Positions 8,403 to 16,329 of a stretch of DNA of 46,833 nucleotides are shown piece after piece. Source of the DNA: Polyangiaceae bacterium (GTDB lineage Bacteria > Myxococcota_A > Polyangia > Polyangiales > Polyangiaceae); NCBI GenBank assembly GCA_025936115.1, contig JAICTZ010000051.1, positions 1-46,833 of the forward strand, read 5' to 3'. A program made the position numbers and the translations under genes. Positions within the stretch are counted from its first letter, which is position 1, and each line of letters opens with the position of its first letter. The notes under the pieces are model-generated. The model was not told where the DNA came from. It saw only the letters and a list, made by a program, of their open reading frames with translations, and searched no databases.

Positions 8403-9985
8403 CGCGGCTCCGGGGGCACCCCACGCCGCACCTCGAGCACTTTGAGCACGGTCGCGAAGAGCTCGGCGAGCGTCTCGTAAAACCCGCCGTCGAGGCTGCC
8501 GGCCGGAATCACGGCGATGCCGAGCGGCTGCGGCCCGCAGGTGAGCGGCATCACGAACACCGAGCGGCGCCTGAGCCCCTCGAAGCTCGGCGGCACGAGC
8601 TCGTGCCCGTCGTACGTGGCCATTTGCGGCTGCATCGTCGTGGCGTCGAAGCCGAAGGCAAGCTTGAGCGTGCCGAGCGGGATCGTCTTCGTGCGGTCAG
8701 CCACGAGCTCGGAGACGGCACATTCGTCGATGTCGAAGCCCGGCAGATACTCGGCGAGTGCCGTCGAGAGGTGCGCCTGCGGGCCGAACATTTTCGTGTG
8801 CAGCACGCGCGCCAGACGCGCGAGTCGCTCGTAGACGACGTCGCTGCCCACGAGGCGCATGCGCGAGCAGAAATCGTCGGCAAAGCGCCGGCCGGCATCG
8901 AACTCCGTCGAGCCGCTCGCGGCCACGTCACGCAGAATCGGCTCGAGCGCGAAGGCGAACGCGCCGGGCTCACCGTGGAGCTCGGCTTCGAGCGCGTTCC
9001 TGAGCACGGCGCGCGACGAGCTTTCGAAGGTGGCCGAGCCTTCGTCCGCGAGGTCGGGCAACACGAAGCGGCTCGTCGGAACGCAGCCGCAGGAGCGCCG
9101 GAGCACGAGCTCGGTGCCGAGCGTCGCGGCGCCTTCGACCTTCTTGCCGGCGAGGACCTCGAGCAACCGAAGCGCGCCGGCGCGCCCGAGCTCTTCGAGC
9201 GGCTGGCGCACCGTCGTGAGCGGCGGGCTGTGCACGCGCGCCGGCGCGATGTCGTCGAAGCCGACGACCGCGACTTGCTCGGGCACGGAGATGCGCCGGC
9301 GCACGAGCTCGTCGACGGCGCCGAACGCCATGTAGTCGTTGCATGCGATGACCGCGTCGATTTCGTCGATCGAGACCTGCCGCTGATCGAAGAGCTCGCG
9401 CACGGCGCGGCTGCCGCTTTCGGTCGTGAAGTCTCCGTTGAGCACGAGCCGCGAATCGAGCGGCAGTTCGTGCTCGGCGAGGATGCGCTCGTAGGCGAGC
9501 AAGCGCTGCCGCGCTTCCTGATTCAGCTCCGCGCCCTTGATGAACGCCATACGGCGATGTCCGTGGTGCTCGATGAGGTGCACCATCAACTGCCGGATGC
9601 CGGCCGCGTCGTCGATCTGAACGCTGGGTAGGCGCTCGGCCGGGCCGATGCTGCAGACGGGTAGCCCGCGCGCGAGCGCCCACTCTTCCGTGCCCGTGAT
9701 GCCCGCGTGCGGGCTGATGACGCTCGTGAGGCACAGGATGGCCTCGGCATTCCACGCGTGAACGAGCTCGAATAGCGTGCTCCGCGCGCGATGCTCGGGA
9801 TCCGGGTCGCCGAGGCCGGAGCCCGCGAAACAGACCACCGTGCCGCCGCGCTCTTCGACGGCTTTGCGCACGCCCCGCCAGATGTCCCACTCGTAAGCGT
9901 TGTTCATGTACGCCGCGAGGAAGGCAATGCGCGGCCCCCGGCGCGCCTCCGACGTCGAACGTGAAGGCGCCGAAGCTAAGCTCAT
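8372..9985 (-). CDS. LacI/GalR-type periplasmic-binding-like sensor without an HTH domain
   Basis: 537 residues. Residues about 18-310 form a type I periplasmic-binding-protein fold as in LacI/GalR regulators: IAFLAAYMNNAYEWDIWRGV opens it, and VIACNDYMAFGAVDEL, VAVVGFDDI and PPLTTVRQPLEELG are hallmark segments. The N-terminal helix-turn-helix of true LacI repressors is absent: only about 18 Ser/Arg-rich residues precede the first strand. Residues about 310-515 are an additional domain not recognised here, ending in a hydrophobic strand-rich part that resembles a GAF-like sensor. No GGDEF, kinase or sigma54 output domain is visible. It probably binds a small ligand, perhaps a sugar, and acts through a partner. 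It is followed 19 bp downstream of the rhodanese on the same strand in reverse order. Confidence 0.75.
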   Translation of the reverse strand: MSLASAPSRSTSEARRGPRIAFLAAYMNNAYEWDIWRGVRKAVEERGGTVVCFAGSGLGDPDPEHRARSTLFELVHAWNAEAILCLTSVISPHAGITGTEEWALARGLPVCSIGPAERLPSVQIDDAAGIRQLMVHLIEHHGHRRMAFIKGAELNQEARQRLLAYERILAEHELPLDSRLVLNGDFTTESGSRAVRELFDQRQVSIDEIDAVIACNDYMAFGAVDELVRRRISVPEQVAVVGFDDIAPARVHSPPLTTVRQPLEELGRAGALRLLEVLAGKKVEGAATLGTELVLRRSCGCVPTSRFVLPDLADEGSATFESSSRAVLRNALEAELHGEPGAFAFALEPILRDVAASGSTEFDAGRRFADDFCSRMRLVGSDVVYERLARLARVLHTKMFGPQAHLSTALAEYLPGFDIDECAVSELVADRTKTIPLGTLKLAFGFDATTMQPQMATYDGHELVPPSFEGLRRRSVFVMPLTCGPQPLGIAVIPAGSLDGGFYETLAELFATVLKVLEVRRGVPPEPRQSPAARARS

Positions 9986-10004
9986 ACGCAGAGCATAAAC
10001 GCTT

Positions 10005-10424
10005 CTACCGTTTCTTCATGTCTGCGTAGCTGCGACCGGCGGGCGCGCCCGTCTCGACAGGTAGGCCTTTATCCGACCACCCGGGACTCGGTCGACCGAA
10101 CGCGTCGCGCGATCCGGAAAAACCCGCGACCATGTCGGCCACGCTCGTATAACCAGCAGAAGTGAGCAGTGTCGCCGCGCGCCGCGAACGGCCTCCGGTC
10201 TTGCACCCGATCACGAGCTTCGCGTCCTTCGCGAAGGCCCGCTCCATGACGGACATGAAGTCCGGATTCGGTTCGAGCCCTCCGGCGCCCATGTTCGAGA
10301 TGGGCACGTTGACCGCCCCCGCGGGGTGACCCGCCTCGAATTCCGGCTCCGAGCGTACGTCGACGTACGTCTCGCCTTCGGCCATTAGCGCTTGAGCTTC
10401 TTCGGGACTCACGGCTTTGGTCAT
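10005..10424 (-). CDS. Rhodanese-like sulfurtransferase, single domain
   Basis: 139 residues, one rhodanese domain. It opens with SPEEAQALMAEGETYVDVRS, contains the AGHPAGAVNVP substrate-loop segment, and has the active-site loop CKTGGR at residues 74-79 with the catalytic cysteine present. The six-residue loop is typical of sulfur-transferring rather than phosphatase-like members. The enzyme moves sulfane sulfur between donors such as thiosulfate and acceptors such as cyanide or thiols. No signal peptide is present. It is divergent from the RNase J gene (77-bp gap) and transcribed toward the LacI-type sensor 19 bp away, so it may share a transcript with it. Confidence 0.9.
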   Translation of the reverse strand: MTKAVSPEEAQALMAEGETYVDVRSEPEFEAGHPAGAVNVPISNMGAGGLEPNPDFMSVMERAFAKDAKLVIGCKTGGRSRRAATLLTSAGYTSVADMVAGFSGSRDAFGRPSPGWSDKGLPVETGAPAGRSYADMKKR

Positions 10425-10501
10425 GACGCTGTGAGGCTACCGAGCGGACGACGCAGCGGCAAGCGGCGGTCAGTCGGCCGGTCGAATCTGCCACCGCTCG
10501 C

Positions 10502-12181
10502 ATGAGCCCGGAAAATGAGATGTTTGCGGCCGTGACTGAGCTTGCGCCAAGTCTCGTACGGCTCGTGCCTCTCGGTGGCCTTGGTCGAATCGGGATGAAT
10601 TGCCTCGCGATCGAGCAGGCAGACGGCATCGTCGTCGTCGACTGCGGCATCGGGTTTTCGGACGACAACCTCGGCATCGACGTGCTGCACCCCGACTTCA
10701 GCTGGCTCGTCGAGCGCGCCGAGCGAGTGCGCGGCGTGTTTCTCACGCACGGGCACGAGGACCACGTCGGCGCGCTGCCGTACCTGCTCGACGAGCTCGA
10801 CGTGCCGGTTTGGGGACCCGCTCATGCGCTTGCCGTCGCGCGCCGGCGGCTGCTCGAGCATGACTTTGCGCCCGAGGATCTCGATCTGCGCGTCGCCGAA
10901 CTGGGCCGCAGCCACGCCGTCGGCTCGTTCCAGATCGAGCCGGTGCGCGTCACGCACTCCGTCGTCGAAGCGTCGGCTCTGCGCATCGTCACGGCCGGTG
11001 GCACCCTGCTTCACACCGGCGACTTCAACCTCGATCCCGATCCGCCCGACGGCGAGCCGACCGACGAACGCCGGCTCGCGAGCATCGGTGACGACGGCGT
11101 CGCGCTGATGCTGAGCGACAGCACCAACAGCGATATCCCCGAGCGTTTCGGCTCCGAACGCGCCGTCGGCGAAACCGTCGAGGCGCTCGCCGCGAGCGCG
11201 CCTGGTGCCGTCGTCATCGCGATGTTCGCGAGCAACATCCAGCGGCTCATCACCTTCGGCGCACTGGCCCGCAGGCTCGGCCGAAAAATGCTCGTGCTCG
11301 GCCGCAGTCTCGAAAGCCAAGTTCAAATCGCCACCGAGCTCCGGCACCTGCGCTGGCCAAGCGATCTCTTGCTCGACGCCGAGCGCGCGAAAAGCTACCC
11401 GCGCGACCGACTCATGGTGCTCGCGGGCGGCACGCAAGCGGAGCCGAACTCGGCGCTGCGGCGTCTCTCGCTCGGCGTGCACCCGGCGTTCGCGCTCGAG
11501 CGCGGCGACACCGTCATCTTGTCGAGCCGAGCGATCCCGGGCAACGAACGCGCCGTGGTGGAGATGCAGGACGACCTCTTGCGGCACGGCGTGGCTCTCA
11601 AAAATCGCATCACCGACCCCGGCGTGCACACGAGCGGTCACGCCTCCCAGTTCGAGCAAATGCGCATGCTCGAGCTCGTGCGCCCGCGCTGTTTTCTGCC
11701 CGTGCACGGCACCCTCGGCCACTTGATGCGCCACGCGCGGCTGGCCGAGGAGTTCGGAATCGCGTCGGTGAAGGTCGTCGAGGACGGCGTCCCCGTGCTC
11801 TGCGACGGTGACTCCCTCGCGACCGAGGCGCGCGTGCAACAGGGACGCATCGCGGTCGCGCTCGGGGGCGAGCATTTGAGCGAGGCGACGCTGAAGGAAC
11901 GCGCCGAACTCGCGCGCGCTGGCGTCGTCGTGCTCGCGCTCACGCTCGACCGTGGCGGCCGGAGCGTGGCGCCCCCGTGCGTCCTCGCGCGCGGTGTGCC
12001 GTCGCTGACGACCGCGGCCCTTCGAACGCTCGAGCGCGAAGCGGCGCGCGCCCTCGACGTCTTTCGTGAAGGCCGTGGCCTGACGCTCGACGAGTTCGTG
12101 CGCCGAGCGGTGCGGCGCAAGGTGGAAGAGATTTCGGGCACGCGAACGCTCGTCGAAGTGCTCGCGAGCGAGCTCGACTGA
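10502..12181 (+). CDS. rnj: Ribonuclease J
   Basis: 559 residues with the beta-lactamase/beta-CASP architecture of RNase J, an endo- and 5'-exonuclease central to mRNA decay and rRNA maturation. The metallo-beta-lactamase motif THGHEDHVGALPYL places the zinc ligands H83, H85, D87 and H88. Further beta-CASP landmarks are LSDSTN, ILSSRAIPGNE and TSGHASQFE, with LPVHGTLGHL near residue 400. A shorter C-terminal dimerisation domain follows. Length is normal. Two in-frame ATGs (10502 and 10520) are possible starts; the first is kept because neither has a clear Shine-Dalgarno sequence. Confidence 0.93.
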   Translation: MSPENEMFAAVTELAPSLVRLVPLGGLGRIGMNCLAIEQADGIVVVDCGIGFSDDNLGIDVLHPDFSWLVERAERVRGVFLTHGHEDHVGALPYLLDELDVPVWGPAHALAVARRRLLEHDFAPEDLDLRVAELGRSHAVGSFQIEPVRVTHSVVEASALRIVTAGGTLLHTGDFNLDPDPPDGEPTDERRLASIGDDGVALMLSDSTNSDIPERFGSERAVGETVEALAASAPGAVVIAMFASNIQRLITFGALARRLGRKMLVLGRSLESQVQIATELRHLRWPSDLLLDAERAKSYPRDRLMVLAGGTQAEPNSALRRLSLGVHPAFALERGDTVILSSRAIPGNERAVVEMQDDLLRHGVALKNRITDPGVHTSGHASQFEQMRMLELVRPRCFLPVHGTLGHLMRHARLAEEFGIASVKVVEDGVPVLCDGDSLATEARVQQGRIAVALGGEHLSEATLKERAELARAGVVVLALTLDRGGRSVAPPCVLARGVPSLTTAALRTLEREAARALDVFREGRGLTLDEFVRRAVRRKVEEISGTRTLVEVLASELD

Positions 12182-12230
12182 CCCGCGCCCGTATTCGCTG
12201 CGCTGCGTTCCGCGCCCTCGGGCCGCAGCG

Positions 12231-12938
12231 TTACGCTTCGAGCGCGCGTTCGCCGAGCTCGGCGCTGCAGGTGAGGCACTTCTTCGGGACGCGGTCCTTC
12301 AAGTAGACCTCGCCGCATTGCGGGCAGAGCCGCGCGTCGCGCTCGAACGCAATGGTTTTCCCGCTGGCGCGGCAGCTGCGGCCCGCGACCTGCGGCCCGT
12401 CGACCGTGAGGAGCTCGCCGTCGTCGTCGCGTGGCGTCGGCAAATCCTCGATCGCGCTCCGCTTCACATCCATGGCCTCGGGGACGCGCTGCGTGCCCTC
12501 GGCGAGCAAGCGTGCCACGGCCTTCGGATGCGCGGCGAGCGTGATTGAGCTCGTGCTCTCTCTGGCTTCGAGCATGAGCTTGCCCTTCTCGACGTAAACG
12601 CGCTTGAGATCGCTCCAGCCGATGCGATCGAGCTCGTTGCCACGCTCGATCGCGATGCCGAGATCACCCACACGCACCGGCAGCGTGCCGATGTCGCCGA
12701 GCGACAGCGCCGCGACGAGCCCCACGGCGCCGACGGCGACGAGGTAGACGGCGTAGCTTGCCGGGTGATCGGAGACCCAGCGCGAGTACACGCCCGCGCC
12801 GAGCAGCATCGCTCCGAACATGCCGATCCCCGTGGTCACTTTGGAGGCGTACGTCGTCTCCCCGACGTAGCGGCGCTCCTTGCGAGTGCGCTTCGAAGAC
12901 TTCTTTTTCTTCTTCTTTGAACCCTGAACCTCGGCCAT
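12231..12938 (-). CDS. Membrane protein with C-terminal zinc ribbon
   Basis: 235 residues from an ATG at 12938. That start is preferred because upstream in-frame codons overlap the divergent neighbour. The N-terminus is lysine-rich (six consecutive Lys), followed by two hydrophobic helices at about residues 37-52 and 60-82. The middle, about residues 85-165, resembles a PH-like or DUF-type beta domain. The end holds CPQCGEVYLKDRVPKKCLTC, a four-cysteine zinc ribbon with CxxC knuckles. No function can be assigned. It is divergent from the next gene; the two starts are 79 bp apart. Confidence 0.7.
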   Translation of the reverse strand: MAEVQGSKKKKKKSSKRTRKERRYVGETTYASKVTTGIGMFGAMLLGAGVYSRWVSDHPASYAVYLVAVGAVGLVAALSLGDIGTLPVRVGDLGIAIERGNELDRIGWSDLKRVYVEKGKLMLEARESTSSITLAAHPKAVARLLAEGTQRVPEAMDVKRSAIEDLPTPRDDDGELLTVDGPQVAGRSCRASGKTIAFERDARLCPQCGEVYLKDRVPKKCLTCSAELGERALEA

Positions 12939-13017
12939 GGCGGCCGACTCAATACCACGAACCCTCCCCCGACCGCCGGGGTGGCTCGAAGCGTGCCATA
13001 ATTTCGTGGGGACCCGC

Positions 13018-14331
13018 ATGTCGCCATCGCTCCGCTGGCCGCTCTACGTGCTGCCCGTCGCCACGGTGGCGGTCATCGGGCTCGCCCTCGTCACGGGTGG
13101 CGCGGCGCGGCCCACGCGCGTGGCGCGTATCTGGGGCGGCCCGACGACGGGCGCGCGCGTGAGCCTGCGCGCCGAAGTCTTCGACTTGATCGAAGAACGC
13201 GCTGCCGTGCACGAAGCTCCCGTGAGCAGGGGTCAAATCAGCGTCGAGCTGCACGCGCCGGCCTTCGACGCGGCGCGTAGCCTGCCGCTCGATGACGAGG
13301 GCGGAGCCGAAATAAGCTTCGAGCCGCCCGAAGGCGCGCGTCCGCTCGAGCTCAGGATCGCCCAAGCCGGGAGCGAGCTCGCGCGCGGTCGCATCGAGCT
13401 CGCAGCGGAACCGTGGGCACGCGCGGCGCGCCGCAGGGGCGGCTGGGCGACGACCTACGCCGGCGCATTCGAAGTCCGGGTTGCACCCGCGCGCGGCGCT
13501 CTGGCCGTGCCCTTCGAAGAGGAGCTCTTGGTCGCCGTGACTCGCGACGGCGCGCCGGCGCAAAACCTGACGGTTGCAGCGAGCGGCACCGGCGCGCGCA
13601 TCTCGCCGCGAGAGCGGCTGACCGACGCGAACGGTCGCTGCTCGTTCCGGATCGCGCCAGAAGAGCATGCCGTGAACGTCACGTTCGACGTGAACGGCGG
13701 CGTGCAGGCGTCCTTCGCGCTTCCGATCGTGCCGGGTGCCATGCGCGCCGTCAAGGACGGCGACGCGCTCGTGATCGAAGCGCCCGTGCCGCGCGACATC
13801 GCCTATTTCGCGGTCGTCACGCCCACCGAGCGCTGGTTCGGCGGGCGTGCGACCCTCAGGCCCGCCGCGAACGGCCAGAGCAGCGCGCGCGTCCCGTTAC
13901 CGCCGCTCGGCGCGGGCCCGCACTTCGCCGTCGTCTCGAGCGAACTCGACCTGCGCAGCGCCGCGGCCGTCGGCTGGCCTCTGGAGCCCGCGGCGGACGG
14001 CGAACCGGAGCGCACCTTCGACGCCGTCGAAGCGCTCCTCCTCGACGGTCGCCCGCGTGCTCTGCACCGCGAAGCGCGCCGCCGCACGCGCGTCCGCTGG
14101 ATCCTCGGCGCCTTCTCGGCCGCGGCGCTCGCCGTGGAACTCCTGCTCCTCGCGGCGTTCACGCGCCGCAGCGACCGCGCGCTCGACGCGCACCTCGAGG
14201 GAGCCGGCGTGAACCTCGAAGACGCCAGTCGCCTCGCCCCGAAGCGCTCACCAGCCGTCGCCGTAGCGCTCATCGCCGTGGCGCTCGGGTTCCTCATCGT
14301 GGCGCTGATTGGCGTGTTGCGCGTCGAGTGA
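13018..14331 (+). CDS. Three-helix membrane protein with Ig-like extracytoplasmic region
   Basis: 437 residues from the ATG at 13018, which has GGGGA about 5 bp upstream. One transmembrane helix lies near residues 8-28 and two near residues 365-385 and 410-432. The roughly 330 residues between them should be extracytoplasmic. They contain two or more beta-rich modules, one with the TDANGRCSFRIAP pattern seen in bacterial Ig-like or carboxypeptidase-regulatory domains. An envelope anchoring or sensing role is inferred. It shares a short divergent promoter region with the zinc-ribbon membrane protein. Confidence 0.7.
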   Translation: MSPSLRWPLYVLPVATVAVIGLALVTGGAARPTRVARIWGGPTTGARVSLRAEVFDLIEERAAVHEAPVSRGQISVELHAPAFDAARSLPLDDEGGAEISFEPPEGARPLELRIAQAGSELARGRIELAAEPWARAARRRGGWATTYAGAFEVRVAPARGALAVPFEEELLVAVTRDGAPAQNLTVAASGTGARISPRERLTDANGRCSFRIAPEEHAVNVTFDVNGGVQASFALPIVPGAMRAVKDGDALVIEAPVPRDIAYFAVVTPTERWFGGRATLRPAANGQSSARVPLPPLGAGPHFAVVSSELDLRSAAAVGWPLEPAADGEPERTFDAVEALLLDGRPRALHREARRRTRVRWILGAFSAAALAVELLLLAAFTRRSDRALDAHLEGAGVNLEDASRLAPKRSPAVAVALIAVALGFLIVALIGVLRVE

Positions 14332-14460
14332 CGGCACTCCAGCGGCCGGCCCATTCGTCGGTGCGCCCGCGCTCGACGTGTCGAGCTAGCGCCGTGTTCG
14401 TCTGATGCCGGTCGTCGTAGTCTGCACGTAACCGCCTGTGCGTCAGTACGTGGCGTCGCC

Positions 14461-14646
14461 TTCGTCCGTGCGTCGCGGGGCTGTTCGTCCGTGCATCGCG
14501 GGGCTGTTCGTCTGTGCGTCGCGGGGCTGTTCGTCCGTGCATCGCGGGGCTGTTCGTCCGTGCATCGCGGGGCTGTTCGTCCGTGCGTCGCGGGGCTGTT
14601 CGTCCGTGCGTCGCGGGGCTGTTCGTCCGTGCGCGTCGCCGCCCTG
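14461..14646 (+). repeat. Minisatellite, 23-bp unit, seven copies plus a degenerate eighth
   Basis: The unit TTCGTCCGTGCGTCGCGGGG followed by CTG repeats without spacers. Seven full copies start at 14461, 14484, 14507, 14530, 14553, 14576 and 14599. They differ only at G/A in position 12 and, once, C/T in position 7. An eighth, altered copy runs 14622-14646. The 23-bp period is not a multiple of three, which argues against coding. The plus strand has almost no adenine. Confidence 0.95.
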
Positions 14647-14670
14647 TTCGTCTGTTCGTCTGTTCGTCTG
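14647..14670 (+). repeat. Three 8-bp direct repeats at the edge of the 23-bp array
   Basis: Three consecutive copies of TTCGTCTG directly follow the degenerate last unit of the 23-bp array. They share its first six bases, so they look like a collapsed or newly expanding part of the same array. Confidence 0.85.
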
Positions 14671-14988
14671 CGCGCTGCGGCGGTGCGCTCGTCGCTGATG
14701 TTTTCCGTCGTTACGGAGGCGTGTCGTCGCGTACCATATCGTCGGAGCGGTGCGCTGTCCTCGCTGCCCGGTCCAATCATTTCTCGGCAAGCCGTCGTTC
14801 GCTGGAACGGGGCGCCCCCAGGGTTCTAAACGTTGCGAACCAGCGGTCGCCGCCAAAAAACTTCGCAGAATGCGCATAGGCCGGGCTGAGTGGATCGACG
14901 CTTGTCTCGAACACGGCGAGTCGGCGGCCACGTCACCCAATGCCGCCGATGTCCTACTGCCCATTTGGACGCTTGCGCGGCCGCGAGC

Positions 14989-15732
14989 TCAGCCCGCTGG
15001 TGTTTCGCGCATGCTGAGCGGCGAGTGCATTCGCCATCCGCTGCGAAGTAGCCATGTGCGCGCGCCGAAGGTTGCGGAGTCCGCGCTTGGCGAGCGGTTT
15101 GCGGAATCTTCGCAACGGACGGGCGGTTCGGCAAAGGGCGGCGGGGTTCCGAGTTGCGGCTGCCATTCGCGCCCGCCGTCGAACGACGCAGCCGACGAGT
15201 ACGGATCGATTCCTGGCTTGAGGTCGTGCCGCGTGTGCTTGCGAAAGTTTGCGAGGACGTAGACGAGCGCGTTTCGCACGGCTCGCGGCGAGGTGAGGGC
15301 GCGGCTGTGGAAGCGGTCGGCCCAGAGCGTGCCGCGGCGATGGAGCAAATCGTTCACGTAGCGCGCGATTCGGATCGCGACGCTCCGGATGCCGCTCGAG
15401 AGTGCGCGCTTGTCTGCGGCCTCGACTACGAGATGGATATGATCGCGTTGCACGGAGTAGTGGACGATGCGAAAGTGGTCGGGATCGCGTCGTGCGGCGC
15501 GTGTCAACGCAAGTCGCACGCTGGGGAACAGGAATTGACTGCGCAGAGGCGCGAGGCGTGAGCGCAATGTAACGTGCACGGGCTGCGACGGGCGCTGTAT
15601 CGGACGCGAGCGATGCGGTACGTTTGGGCGCGGGCCTGCTTTGCGTCCGGCGTTCCGGCGCGCGCCGCCCCAGGTGAACGGGAACGAGAGAGTGAGTTGC
15701 CCCTGTGATGCTGCGCGTTTAGTTCGCGACAT
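14989..15732 (-). CDS. REP-associated tyrosine transposase (RAYT), IS200/IS605-like Y1 family
   Basis: 247 residues. The Y1 HUH nuclease core is present: DHIHLVVEA carries the two metal-binding histidines (H98, H100), and the segment VRNALVYVLANFRKH near residues 152-166 holds the probable nucleophilic tyrosine (Y158). The N-terminal GGARRNAGRKAG...VPHRSRP region is common in RAYTs of Myxococcota. RAYTs are single-copy, domesticated relatives of IS200 transposases that cut single-stranded DNA at palindromic REP sequences. No IS-type left or right end was identified around it. It is flanked by three tandem arrays. The frame is intact and the catalytic residues are kept. Confidence 0.88.
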   Translation of the reverse strand: MSRTKRAASQGQLTLSFPFTWGGARRNAGRKAGPRPNVPHRSRPIQRPSQPVHVTLRSRLAPLRSQFLFPSVRLALTRAARRDPDHFRIVHYSVQRDHIHLVVEAADKRALSSGIRSVAIRIARYVNDLLHRRGTLWADRFHSRALTSPRAVRNALVYVLANFRKHTRHDLKPGIDPYSSAASFDGGREWQPQLGTPPPFAEPPVRCEDSANRSPSADSATFGARTWLLRSGWRMHSPLSMRETPAG

Positions 15733-15744
15733 CTTGAATTGGGC

Positions 15745-15771
15745 AATATACTATTTGGGCCGAGTTGTCCA
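15745..15771 (-). promoter_or_regulatory. Candidate promoter for the RAYT gene
   Basis: On the minus strand TGGACA (15771-15766) and TATATT (15750-15745) match the sigma70 consensus at 5/6 positions each. The 15-bp spacer is shorter than ideal. The -10 element lies 12 bp upstream of the start codon. The stretch is noticeably more AT-rich than its surroundings. Confidence 0.35.
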
Positions 15772-15855
15772 CCGTTTTCGAATGCCCGAGTCGTCATGTT
15801 GCAGGGCCTCATGGCGTTCGCGAACTTCGACACCGCGCGCTGACACGATGACGGG

Positions 15856-15948
15856 GTGACGCGGTGGACGCGGTGACGCGGTGGACGCGGTGACGCGGTG
15901 GACGCGGTGACGCGGTGGACGCGGTGACGCGGTGGACGCGGTGACGCG
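15856..15948 (+). repeat. Minisatellite, 17-bp unit, five and a half copies
   Basis: The unit GTGACGCGGTGGACGCG is repeated perfectly five times from 15856, followed by a half unit (GTGACGCG). The unit itself is built from two near-identical parts, GTGACGCG and GTGGACGCG. No spacers are present. It begins 124 bp upstream of the RAYT start codon. Confidence 0.95.
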
Positions 15949-16160
15949 TGATCTCTTGAACTTTGCTCGGATCTTCTTGGGGCGCGCGCAAGGCTGGACA
16001 TTCTTGCACGCGCGGGAATGCGTTCTCGTTGTGCGCGAACGAAGATGGCTTTGGTGTGTCGGTGTTGCACATTGCACGTGAGCCGCACGCGCCGCGAGCA
16101 TTCGTTCTGCGGCCCGTGGCGAATCACACGCCCGTGTCGAGGCTGTGGGTCTGCGACCGG

Positions 16161-16302
16161 CGCGTTCAGTCAGAGCAGGCGTGTTCAGTCAGAGTAGGGG
16201 GTGCATTCGCTGAAAGTAAGCGCAGCCGCGTTCAGTGAAACCAGCCGCGTTTCAGTGAAACCAGCCGCGTTCAGTGAAACCAGCCGCGTTCAGTGAAACC
16301 AG
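16161..16302 (+). repeat. Minisatellite, 19-bp unit, four conserved and about three diverged copies
   Basis: Four near-perfect copies of CCGCGTTCAGTGAAACCAG occupy 16226-16302; the second has one extra T. Upstream, 16161-16225 contains about three weaker copies sharing the GTTCAGT-AG core. The gradient from diverged to identical copies suggests recent expansion at the right-hand side. The array ends 27 bp from the stop codon of the M18 aminopeptidase. Confidence 0.9.
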
Positions 16303-16329
16303 TCGCGCTCAATCACGCAATCCAGCGCG

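Larger units (their letters stand above)
14332..14988. other. Gene-poor interval with a minisatellite
   Basis: No reading frame here has a recognisable protein family. The open frames on both strands exist because the 23-bp array contains almost no stop codons, and they translate to period-23 low-complexity peptides. Apart from the array, nothing recognisable was found. Confidence 0.6.
15733..16329. other. Gene-poor interval with two tandem arrays
   Basis: Between the RAYT start and the M18 aminopeptidase stop no protein family is recognisable. The interval holds a promoter-like AT-rich stretch, a 17-bp array and a 19-bp array; the roughly 210 bp between the arrays show nothing identifiable. 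Confidence 0.6.

Noticed and set aside
10421..11875. Minus-strand frame of 484 codons
   Set aside because: It is antisense to RNase J, which has complete catalytic motifs; the translation shows only GC-driven His/Arg/Val composition.
13803..14780. Minus-strand frame of 325 codons with Thr/Asp/Glu/Arg repeats
   Set aside because: The repeat peptide comes from the 23-bp array, whose period is not a multiple of three; the other half is antisense to a membrane-protein gene.
15504..16127. Minus-strand frame across the 17-bp array
   Set aside because: Its His/Arg/Val/Thr-rich repeat peptide is produced by the array and it overlaps the RAYT start.
14461..16302. Possible CRISPR arrays
   Set aside because: All three arrays are contiguous repeats without unique spacers, units are 17-23 bp, and no cas gene is nearby.
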